NCBI GenBank assembly: GCA_036768485.1
Contig: JAVLUZ010000645.1
Location: 248,001-312,000 of the forward strand
Length of the DNA stretch: 64,000 nucleotides
From: Mermis nigrescens
Lineage: Eukaryota; Nematoda; Enoplea; Mermithida; Mermithidae
Direction: 5' to 3'
In this document: piece after piece, positions 55,301 to 64,000 of the stretch
How the letters are laid out: each line of letters starts with the position of its first letter
How positions within the stretch are numbered: the first letter of the stretch is position 1
Notes under the pieces: generated by a model
Told to the model about the DNA's origin: nothing
Databases searched by the model: none
Seen by the model: only the letters and a program-made list of their open reading frames with translations
Made by a program: the position numbers and the translations under genes

Positions 55301-58300
55301 CAATTTTTCATTCTAGAGTCTTGCCTCCGAATCTCTTCTCATGCATGTCTGACCGGAACCAGACGAGTGTACACATGAACGTTGAGAGAGATTTGGACCT
55401 CTACAAAATTCACGAGATACCCGCAAACATGAATTAGATTTGGAAACTTTTTTCTTCTTTTTTTCGCGCTTTTTGAGGCCACTGATTGGGTAAGAAACGT
55501 TAATGAAATCTGTTTTATAATCAATTTTCGGCCTTTTTCCTCTTCGATAATTTTTGGACCCCATATGCTCATGGCCTTGTATGGACGTAATCGTAGGTTT
55601 CACTAAGTTGTAGAGAAATCCTAAATTGCCATAATTGTGCATTGAAAGATATGCGCAGTCGTGCCTTTAGCATATTTACAGTCCTAAACCATTAATTACG
55701 TTGTCCAAAGGCTATCGTAGAACATTCTTTATACGAAAATACGTGCAGCACTTTATAATTTATTGTCCTTTCTTCGGCACTTTATCTTTATTGTTACTTT
55801 TTCTCATTTTTTGTTGTTGTTTTTATGTAGCTTTGTTTTATCGACATAATTTTCTTTCAAAATCTAAACCCTACCCAATTCCAAACATTCACGCTTCGGG
55901 GTAGCCTAAAATATTCTGGCTTTATTTACACATTGCCAAAATATTTATGCGTAATCGTTACAGTTTGTTTGACCATTATTCTAACCGCGACCGGATTTCG
56001 CTCTAGATTCAAAAAAAGATCTACAAATATTGTTGCTTCGCGATTTGTCAAGCGACTTTTTACTCAACAATTTTGTAATAAGTGTTCCCAAATAATTGCT
56101 CCTCTCTAACGAAGCGAAATGACTCATACCTGTTCTTCATTGCGATGACGAATAGTCGCTAATTTTGGCTTTTTTATTTAAAGTTTACTTTGAATCACGT
56201 CGTAGTTATTCTGTGTCGTCTGATGCTATTATTTTTGAAAATGGTCGAGTCAAAAAAACGTTTTTTTCGCGCGCTTTTTTTGTCGAAATTTATGATCGAC
56301 GTTCGTAAGAAAAGAGTAAAAAAGTGAAAACGCTTTAGATTCACTTTGCCTTTATTGTTTCATGACGGATGACCGAATGAGAATGTCGTTCCAACCGGGG
56401 CTAAATAATTTGTGCGCTTTTTTCGCAATAAGGTGATATCTCGAAAACCAGTTCTGCCCGCCTTTAACCACAAGCATTACATGACCGCGCTGAGGGGTCA
56501 GTGTTTTACTAGGCTAAAACTGTCTTAAAAATTAGCAACAATTTCAAAATAGCGCGTAAACTATTTTAATTCGCAATTTTGATTTGATTTTCGCCCGCTT
56601 TAAGCTTTAATGCGCCTCGGTTTTTCCAGAACATTTCATGTTAGTGTCGAACCTCTTTGAAATTAGGAACTGAAGTCAAATAAACATGCTGGCGGAACAG
56701 TATCGACTATTTCCTACAAAATGCTTTTTCAAACTTATTACTCTAAAGAATTTCCGAGCCATTACTTTTCTGAAAAACTTATTTTCTGAATAAATGTGAC
56801 TCTAAGCTGTGGATAAGCAGAAACTTAGAAAGTTCTTAGATTTTGCAAAAATCATAAATTATAGATTGAATTGCATATTAAAAGTGGATATCCTATACCG
56901 GAAGGTTGATGAATTAATCAATTTGCAAAAGAAAAACTATGAATGTAAAAATCACAAGTAGTAACAAATAATTTGAGCCTTGAATCAGTGTTTTTTGTAC
57001 TCGGCAAAAATTTGTACCGATGTACAAAGACTTTTCGGGACCGTCTTTTTACATGTACAAAGATTTTTGGGACGACTAAAATTGCAAAAAAAGGTCTAAA
57101 ATTCGCAAAACTTTTCGGCGCTTTGCGAAGAAATGAGTAATTGTGTGTTCTATATATCTTTACAATGGCAGAAATTGCATTTCAAAAGGAAAAATGTCAG
57201 ATTTTTGGCGCTTCGCGCCGTTTTAAGACGATTCTTAGTGATTATTGCATTCAGAGACCCAGAAATTAGCGAAAATACACTGCCAAAGGTCGAAAAATCC
57301 CGTTTTACAACACTAAAATCGCTACTGTACCATATTATAGTACACACAAATTTGCATGTACAAAATGTACAAAGACTTTTCGGGACCATCTTTGTACATG
57401 TACAAACGGACCTTGTACAAAAAAACACTGCCTTGAATTATTTCAGTGATCGAGCAACGAAATAGACATGAGGAATGATGAGTTCTTAGAGTTTAAATCA
57501 TCCCACATCTTTCCTCTCACAGATCTATTTTTACCTCAGCTGTAAGAACTGATACGAAGTAAAAGTGATTGATGAGCTGGTTGTTTTAAGCGTTTATGTT
57601 TTTATCTATTTAAAGCTAGGCGGATATCCCAAATATTTGAATTTTCCGAATCTGCTCAGATTTCCCAATTTTCCAAGTTCTTAGCATAATCGTCTTGCCT
57701 TTATTCAGTATTTAAAAACCGATTAATGATCATGCAGTAAAAGCTTGTCTCCTCCAATCCAAACAGAACGACGTCCTTAAACCTATTTAATATAGAATTC
57801 GAAGTCAATCTTCAACAAGATAATTTTAAAAAGTTTAGAAAAAAGAGAAATCAGTTTCTACCGTTTTAAGTATTTCGTGACTGGCTGAATATCTAGCCTT
57901 GCTTAAGCAAATTACTGTAAATATGCAGATCATAATTTTGGCAGTAAAAGGTCAATTAGTGAATGCTCTCCCTTTGATTTTAAGGGTAAAACTTTGTGAA
58001 ATACGACAGCTCCCAAAAATTTGGACTTCTCTGTCATTTCTGCGTTTTGAAGCACTGTGCGTTAACAATAGGATGAATCGGATTTTCCAAAAATTTTTTC
58101 TCCGAAAAATTTTTTCTCGCTCTCCTAAGACTACGGATCTACAGATTCAGACGGCCGAAAATTTAGGACGCTATCCTTAATTGAGATCGATCGACCTTTA
58201 TGCAAAGTCTATATTTTGATATTACAAAGACTGCCTTAATTTAAACGAACTGGTATCGCATTGTGCTACCTAATAACATTTTAGTTTGACCTATTGAAAA

Positions 58301-61300
58301 TTTTTCCCCAAATAGGCTCATTTTCTTGAATTATTTTTTAAACGACAAATGCTATTGCTATACTAAATCTGGACACACGCTCGGTCCGAAAAAAACGTGT
58401 TGCGGACAAAAATTTAGAAAGGGGCGTCAACGTTGTCCTTGACTTTTTTGAAACCAGTTATTTAGTACATTCAGAGGTAAATTTTTCGAATCGTATTTCA
58501 AAGCAATCAGCGCGTGTTCATTATATTGATTTTTATCGCGGCAATACGAAACAAAAAGTTTGTTGCAAACAAAATATGAAATAATCGATATATTCGCGTA
58601 TTCGGGCTCTATATGTTCGCATAACGAAATGAATTATAAAATTTTCTTAAAAGGAATCCTACACACATCTGGGCGTGGGGGGTTTGGGCTTATGCACCAC
58701 CCCGAGAAGCCAAAATACCCCAGAAATCAGAAATACCCCCAGAAATCAAAATACCCCCCAGAATTCAATTTTTGAAATGTTTTTTTTTGTTTTTTTTCGC
58801 AATTTTTCACGCCAATGGAGAGTGCTCGAAGAAAAACGTTGAAAAATGATGTTATTTTCGCCATACCACCATTTTTAAGGCCATTTGTTGACCTTTGAAA
58901 AATCTTGCACCCCGCCCCCAGAATTTTGGTGCCGCCCACCTATAATTCTACAATATAATATGCAAAAATATCGATTTAGCACTAAATAAGTCAAAAATTA
59001 CTTAAACTAAATTTATTAAGCGATGAACTGTACTCGTAAATGCAACGTTGCAAAAAAACTGTTAATCTGCGAAATCGAAATTAGAGAAGTCAAAGAATCG
59101 AACAATCGCGCATCGCTAAAAACCGAAAAATGTAGTACTGTAAAAAATTGAAAGAACAAATTTAAAAAATGATAAAATCTTGTCATAACTGCATCTGTTT
59201 TTGTGATCGTATTTAGGAGATTCTCCCAACTTTGAGATGTTATTCACTAGTATCAAGTGACACTTTATTCACGCATCTGTGGTTTGTAGAGCTTCATTTT
59301 GAATAGTTCCCGTTCTTAATGTCTTCGGAGAGATAACAAATTTTTATTCCTCCGAATTTCAATAAAATATCTGAATATTATCAGTTGACTAAAAATTTTG
59401 ATAATTCCATACAGACCCGTGTCCAGGATTCGGCCGAGGAGAAGGAGCGGACCCAACGATAAATTGGTCTATATCTTAGAAAATTCGTCGGATAGCTCGC
59501 AAAAATCCCAATTTTCGACGTTTTTGACATGTTCTATCTATTTAAGATAATAGAATTCAAACTTTGAAAAAAAATTTTACCTAATACAAAAAGCTGTAAA
59601 ATGTGTCATTTTTTGGTCGCGCGTGGGCCAAAATGATAAGAAAATACTTAACATCCGGCGCGAAGCGCCGAAAATTAGAAAGATTATACGTCAAAGACAG
59701 TCGATTTTTCCATCTTTCCGTGCATTATCTTGCCTTTCAAAATTTTTTCCGGCAAAGGGATGGGGGCGGCCGCCCGCCTTAAACACGGCCCTGATTCCAT
59801 ACCTAATATCAAGCGAATTCGACCGATGAAAATTTCCGTACCTACTAAGCCCAAAAGTTGAATCCTATTATCAACGCTATCATTTCCCTTCGTGGCAATT
59901 ATAAGATATAAAGGAAGGATTCGTACGTTATTAAGTGGAGGTTGAAATACGTCGTAAAGTATCGTAGAAAAATCTTAGAATGCGACTGTTCTATTCAAAC
60001 AAAAGAAATTTATCAATTTCTTTAAAAACTAGTAAAATTAGATAATCGAAAAGAAAACGATGTTTTCTAATATGTAAAATTTTGTTACCTTCTTCAGAAT
60101 ACGCTCAATTGCTACATCGACGACATAGAACGCTTCGTAGCCAGAGTTCAGTCGGCTCTGGCCGCTCAGAGGGATTTGAGTCAGCTCAGGCATCAAAGAG
60201 AGGCCACCCTGACCAGAAGGCGCAACGCTCCTCCTCCTTTTCTTCCACCTCCCAGCGCCAGCGAAAGTGTGCTTCAGTCGAGAGCCGTCTTGCCCTCTGA
60301 ACCCGAATATGTTGACGTTTTGACCAAGTTCAAATATTGCTTCAATATGCTGGTAAGGACCATACGTGTTTGTGGAGGCTTTGAGGGATTTCAACCCCCA
60401 AAATGGCCACTAACCCCCATCAAAACGACCGCGACCCCCAGATTGTCGATTTTCCGAAAAATCGTAGCACGCTTTTTACGCATTTTGTAGCTTACTTTTT
60501 GCTCAAAAGTGTCAAACTTTCGGCGCTTTTCGCCATATATTCATTTTTCGGCTATATTTTGTTCAAGTTACTAGACTTTTTCAATGTTTCAAATTTTTCT
60601 AATGTGTTTTTATGTTTTTTTGTCTTAGAAAGAACCACACACGTAGCTGGCCCTCCTATTTGGGGGGGACCAACACCAATTTGGGGGGGTCTAAACCAAA
60701 AATAGCACAAAATAACGTGTAAAAAGTCCTATTTTTCAAATTTTTCTGAATTTGGGGGGTCCGGACCCCCCATTCCCCCTCACAGGCTACGTGCCTGGAA
60801 AGAACGCGCATTGTCTGAAAGCGGTTTTGACGTATGACCTTGGTTTTTTAGCCCAAAAAGGCACTTTCGAAAATTTTCAGCGCTCGATCCCCAGAATCCC
60901 CGCTCTGTACATTAGTAAGCTCAACTATAATTGTTTTTGGGGGACTGAAACCTCGCCAGAATAGCTGCTGACCATCCACATATACTGATGTCCTCTGAAT
61001 TTCTAATTTTACGAAAAAAACATTCGAAAAATCGTCGTTTTGAGCGTTTTTAGTGATCTTTTTGCTTTAATATATCAATTTATGATTTTTTAAAATTACA
61101 AATCAGTTTCCACTTTTTTGTTCAACCTTTCTATGTCCTAAAAGGCATAAAGAAGAAAAAACTTTTACGCGCTGACCCTAAGAATTCTCACGCTGTACAT
61201 TGTGCCCGGAAATTTTCTGGTCAAATAAACACATTAATCTTAATTCAGTGTTGTGCTCTCATTGTAATGTTGGGCTCTAGTGTTTTAAATGCAAGCTATT

Positions 61301-62326
61301 TTCATGACGTTTATTCATTTCACTCCGAGTTGGGTTTAGAATTTCTGGGGATCTATAGCTTCGGAAGCTAAAGAAAGACAGCGCATTTTTGAGCGCTAGT
61401 ATGCAATCTTCACGTATAGCTTGATAATTAGATGAATTTATATAAATTTTTTTATCTTAGCGTTTTAGTCGTAAAAATATCTTACCTATTGTCTTTAATG
61501 AGTAATTTTCCGGGAATAATTGAGAAATAGCTTGCCTGAAAACACGACAAAACGTTTCTTACTTGAGAAACAAACCGCAATCATTCAAAATTCTTTACGA
61601 ACAAGAAGGTTAAATCCATTTACATGTAAAATTCGCTGCATCAGTATTTTTTTCATAGTACGATTATTTCTCTAAATCGTGATTTCGTTGTTTTAATGCG
61701 ATGTCTATTGTTCTTTCTGCTATTATTTACATGAATTATGAAAGAGGCATCGATGCTGTATTATTTATTTAATTAATGCATGATTTATATTACTTAGTAA
61801 TATTATTTGCACTAAGTTTACTGAAATGCAATAAATTTATTCACCGGCTTTTATTTGTACTCGTATATTTATTTGCCTAATAATTTAAGTATTTTCCTAC
61901 TAATTTTAGCGTATTTATTGATTTTTGTTTTTGTTCCGTCATTTTTTTAATTTTATTTAAATACTTATTATTTTCATTTTGTTTTTTTATTTTTTAATAT
62001 TTTCCGTTACATTTTTCTTTCTTCATTTTTATTCCTTTTTGAAAAATTGTTATTTTCCAAACATCCTTTCTGCTCGCATTTTTTATTTTTAAGGGCAAGC
62101 TGCAGCCCCACATTCACGACCCTGACGCACCTCAATTGATCCGTTATTTATTTTCGCCTTTGCTCGTCATTTTGGACGCGGCTCGTTGGTCTTTAAATAA
62201 AGACGTCGCTCCCCAGATCACGTACCCCCCGATAACTAGAGACGCGCATCTGCTCTTATCGCAAAGTTTGTCGCAACGGGAATTCGACACGTGGATGTCG
62301 TTGGGCGACGCGTGGAAGAATTTTCC
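46250..62326 (+). CDS. EPS8: EPS8-family actin regulator (seven internal exons)
   Basis: Exons 46250-46345, 48459-48583, 52046-52270, 53105-53166, 54432-54771, 60098-60352 and 62094-62326 join in consistent phase (1336 nt, about 445 residues). The first four form the PTB domain: YFVEHLATF, EDGIKKLKEMEKTSNVWAQK, LEDENG-DLVERFPKNLV, LLILKVSEP, EMHIFRCPRHS and an alpha-helix AAAINQFL. Exon five is a proline/serine/arginine-rich linker. The last two are the conserved middle region: LNCYIDDIERFVARVQ, FKYCFNML, LQPHIHDP, LIRYLFSPL and WMSLGDAWKNFP, closely following mammalian EPS8 in order and spacing. EPS8 binds receptors and Abi1/Sos1, caps and bundles actin, and acts at stereocilia and microvilli tips. 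Upstream start and downstream SH3 and effector region are missing, off-window or unrecognised. Confidence 0.9.
47339..47594 (+). mobile_element. hAT-like element, family B
   Basis: CATAGGTGGGCAGC to CACGCCCACGTGG with the family body, in an EPS8 intron. No clear duplication. Confidence 0.65.
48158..48332. repeat. 61-bp perfect inverted repeat (foldback)
   Basis: Arms 48158-48218 and 48272-48332 are perfect complements, starting AAAATGAGCTTGCTAAGCGA. The 53-bp loop holds its own 13-bp stem AAAAGATTTAAAG/CTTTAAATCTTTT. It lies 126 bp upstream of an EPS8 exon. Confidence 0.95.
48459..48583 (+). CDS. EPS8: EPS8 exon: PTB strands
   Basis: Acceptor CTCTTCCTACAG, donor GTTAGT. 41 codons, WPEDGIKKLKEMEKTSNVWA then LNLKLSQDTIVLEDENG, matching DDGIRKLKLLDAKGKVWTQ of mammalian EPS8. 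Confidence 0.9.
50612..50705 (+). repeat. Direct repeat of GAAATGGCCGATCGAGCC
   Basis: Two near-identical ~32-bp units, AAAGAAATGGCCGATCGAGC and onward to GCATGATC, about 63 bp apart in an EPS8 intron. Confidence 0.85.
51900..52060 (+). repeat. EPS8: Tandem duplication of an intron-exon boundary
   Basis: TTCTTAGGATCTGGTGGAAA at 51952 and TTCTTAGGATTTGGTCGAAA at 52039 are copies 87 bp apart, with similar AT-rich sequence before each. The second is the functional EPS8 acceptor; the first reads DLVERL then a stop. Confidence 0.8.
52046..52270 (+). CDS. EPS8: EPS8 exon: PTB core
   Basis: 75 codons, phase 0, acceptor TTCTTAG, donor GTGAGA. Encodes DLVERFPKNLVSEPFAY, DYDNLLILKVSEPP and FPAEMHIFRCPRHS. 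A copy of its 5' splice boundary lies 87 bp upstream. Confidence 0.9.
53105..53166 (+). CDS. EPS8: EPS8 exon: PTB C-terminal helix
   Basis: 62 nt, acceptor TATTTGCAG, donor GTAAGT. ASEVAAAINQFLTSTEVPLK fits the C-terminal helix of the PTB fold. Confidence 0.82.
54432..54771 (+). CDS. EPS8: EPS8 exon: linker
   Basis: 113 codons, GC-rich. The donor GTAGGT gives FDSDV joined to NTLNCYIDD, matching IDRDVQILNHILDD of EPS8, which fixes the 3' end. The acceptor (ATTAAG at 54431) is the least certain; phase is consistent. Contains low-complexity SQQQSWAHTSRRRYKRDDGG. Confidence 0.75.
56986..57430. mobile_element. hAT-like element, family D
   Basis: 445 bp, CAGTGTTTTTTGTACTCGG to GTACAAAAAAACACTG, flanked by exact 8-bp CCTTGAAT (56978-56985 and 57431-57438). 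Contains the mini-hairpin GGCGCTTCGCGCC near 57204. Confidence 0.92.
58664..58944 (-). mobile_element. hAT-like element, family B
   Basis: CACATCTGGGCG to CGCCCACCTATA, flanked by ATCCTACA and ATTCTACA (7/8). Confidence 0.82.
59412..59793 (+). mobile_element. hAT-like element with CAGACCCGTGTCC end
   Basis: 382 bp, CAGACCCGTGTCCAGG to AAACACGGCCCTG, flanked by exact 8-bp ATTCCATA. Contains a perfect GGCGCGAAGCGCC at 59658. Its left end mimics an exon (CAG acceptor plus a short open frame) but is transposon sequence. Confidence 0.88.
60098..60352 (+). CDS. EPS8: EPS8 exon: conserved middle region, first part
   Basis: 85 codons, phase 0, acceptor CCTTCTTCAG, donor GTAAGG. LNCYIDDIERFVARVQSAL, a basic stretch, the proline run APPPFLPPP and EPEYVDVLTKFKYCFNML. 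Confidence 0.92.
60636..60797. mobile_element. hAT-like MITE, relative of 28367-28572
   Basis: 162 bp, CACACACGTAGCTGG to GGCTACGTGCCTG, flanked by exact 8-bp GAAAGAAC. It begins 283 bp after an EPS8 exon. Confidence 0.88.
62094..62326 (+). CDS. EPS8: EPS8 exon: conserved middle region, second part
   Basis: 77 codons plus two bases, acceptor TTATTTTTAAG, donor GTTAGT. GKLQPHIHDPDAPQLIRYLF, then FDTWMSLGDAWKNFP, aligning with HIQNPSAVDLVHFLFTPL and RQLWMSLGESW. Confidence 0.92.
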
Positions 62327-63833
62327 GTTAGTTTGTTAAAATTTGAGGAAAGCAATCAAAAATTTAAAAAATCAAAACAGAAAAAATATAAAAATAATAC
62401 AAATTAAATAAATAATTTATTCGCGGATTTCCAAGCTTAGGATGGTTGATGACCTTATCGAAACGCTAATGACCTCTGCGAAATTCTGGCTATCATAAAA
62501 AACTATCTATTTTGCGCGTTTTTATCAAATTTGTCTTTGTTGATCGATTTTTGGCGTAATTTGCGCCAATAAGTCAGTTTTTCCACGTATTAATTTTTTT
62601 GTCAATTTTTGTTGTTTTACGTTTCAAGTAGGAGACGCATTCTCAGACAGGTCGAAAAAGTCTATTCAATTATTTGCGCCATAAGTGGTCGGCTAAATCG
62701 TGGGGAAGCTTGTGTGTGTCCAGAAATTTTAAAAGATCAAGATTGATAATGCGACAAAACCGTATTTTTCGAGGTTTATCATTGAGTTCTATCCGTATGA
62801 ATTAGGAAATCGGGAAAAAACGAAAAAAATAGAATATTTTATTTCGGGAAAATCTGCGGATTCTAGAGTACCGATCCCTGATCTTCTACGCGCCTACGAT
62901 TATGTGTGGTTTCAGCTCCGCTAATCCAAAAAAATTAACTTTAGTTAGATTTTTGGGACCGGTCCCCTAAGCGACCAAGTAAAATACGGGAAGGCGAATC
63001 GTATTAAAAGTAAAATTATTATACGAAGGTAGTTTAAACTGTCGATGAGGTCTTCTTTACACTGCTGGATTATTTGCAGCCAACGTACGATTCTAAATTT
63101 TAGTAAATTAATTATTTAACGTCGCATATGCACGAGCTATTTGTCATGAAATGGCTATTAAAAATTAAAAATTATAAACAATTTTGAAACTTTAGGAAAA
63201 TTTTAATGTTTGCGAAAAATTTTTTTATTTCTTGAGAATTATGAGAACTTTTTTAATTTCGAGAAAAATATTCAGAAAACCGAACGATGTAGAAATAGTT
63301 GGTCTATGAAAAGATTGAGTTATATCTATTATTTTAAAGTGAAATATCAACCTCAGCGATGCCGACGAGACCGACGTTTGGAACATTGCAGCGGGAACGA
63401 CGAGGATTAATACATCACGTAATGCTAGTTATTACAGACAAATATTTGTTTAATCCATAATGCAATTTTCATTCTCAATTTTTATATAATTTTGCCAAAA
63501 TAAATTAAGCAGATTGGATTTGCGGATTATCTGATGTGACATAACCGATTCCTTATTGAAATCGGAGAACATGCTTATAGCATTGGATATGATAGCTAAA
63601 TCTATAAATAATATAAAATAAATTATACATAATCCTAATAGTTAAATAAATGATAAATTTTTTATTATTAATTTGCGTGAATAAATTTAAACCTTTGAAG
63701 AAGCACTCCTCTCATTGAAAAATTCCGACGAGAAATTCCAATCCTAAATATGTATATACTTCGTGGCCGGTGGAACAGCCAATCATTGGTGCTTTTGAGC
63801 GTGGGGCGACATACGTATGTTTATTTGGTGATG
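62327..63833. other. EPS8 intron or downstream sequence
   Basis: AT-rich. Acceptor-like CAG sites at 63078 and 63355 open short frames that do not resemble the expected EPS8 continuation. No exon is called. Confidence 0.4.
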
Positions 63834-64000
63834 TCTCAACAGTCCCACCAGTCCCAACAGCCCCACCGTCCCAACAGCCCCACCAAAAATCCCAACAGCC
63901 CCACTCCGTCCCAACAGCCCCACTAATCCCAACAGCCCCACCGTCCCAACAGCCCCACCAATCCCAACAGCCCTACCAATCCCGACAGCCCCATAATCCC
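63834..64000 (+). repeat. CCCAACAGCCCCACC minisatellite
   Basis: Tandem 15-20-bp units TCCCAACAGCCCCACC with variable AAT or GT spacers, about ten copies, running off the right edge of the window. Confidence 0.92.

Noticed and set aside
59412..59460. Apparent EPS8 exon after a CAG acceptor
   Set aside because: It is the left terminus of a hAT-like element with an exact ATTCCATA duplication, and the exons on either side already join in frame to give the conserved EPS8 sequence.
550..60530. CRISPR-like array from the repeated GGCGCGAAGCGCC motif
   Set aside because: The motif is dispersed, not regularly spaced, and the DNA is eukaryotic; it is part of transposon bodies.
63060..63420. Further EPS8 exons after CAG sites at 63078 and 63355
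   Set aside because: Phase can be made to fit, but the peptides do not match the expected sequence following WMSLGDAWKNFP.

Overview
This is nuclear DNA of an animal, most likely an invertebrate. It is AT-rich, its genes are cut by GT-AG introns, and more than half of what can be identified is mobile-element DNA. Two conserved animal genes are resolved exon by exon. On the minus strand a selenium-binding-protein-1 (SELENBP1, methanethiol oxidase family) gene starts at 26721 and runs down to at least 4055 in ten exons; only its short C-terminal exon was not found. On the plus strand seven exons (46250-62326) encode the PTB domain, linker and conserved middle region of EPS8, an actin-regulating adaptor; its extreme N-terminus and its SH3 and actin-binding C-terminus were not found. 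A minus-strand gene at 42687-43109 encodes a small glycosylated single-pass membrane protein. I cannot fix the phylum.

The two large SELENBP1 introns are transposon nests. Intron 3 (8347-14374) is mostly one 5.1-kb hAT-like element (8763-13839) carrying at least three others, one of which carries a further insertion; all have 8-bp target duplications. Intron 1 (14726-26538) is filled by a decayed 10.7-kb Maverick/Polinton (15378-26078) with 0.6-kb terminal inverted repeats, AGTAGTTATG termini and a 6-bp target duplication. It keeps broken pieces of a protein-primed-type DNA polymerase B, a chromodomain integrase, a packaging ATPase and, unexpectedly, a complete two-repeat TATA-binding-protein-like gene transcribed divergently from the ATPase over a TATA-rich 43-bp spacer.

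Between the genes, 31505-39346 is a young Ty3/gypsy retrotransposon with 500-bp LTRs that look identical. Its gag-protease-RT-RNase H-integrase polyprotein ends in a PWWP chromatin-reader domain. In the env position it carries a GC-rich gene for a DEDDy 3'-5' exonuclease of the WRN/EXD2 type, followed after one in-frame TAG by 82 more open codons. A one-base break in an A-run splits the RT domain.

The rest is a dense population of short non-autonomous elements: several hAT-like families with exact 8-bp duplications, including a copy nested inside another copy of its own family; a TA-duplicating inverted-repeat family carrying a tRNA-like segment; a 61-bp perfect palindrome; and a minisatellite at the right edge. 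Many of these repeats share a GGCGCGAAGCGCC mini-hairpin. The strongest candidates for something undescribed are the TBP-like gene of the Maverick and the exonuclease plus PWWP arrangement of the gypsy element.
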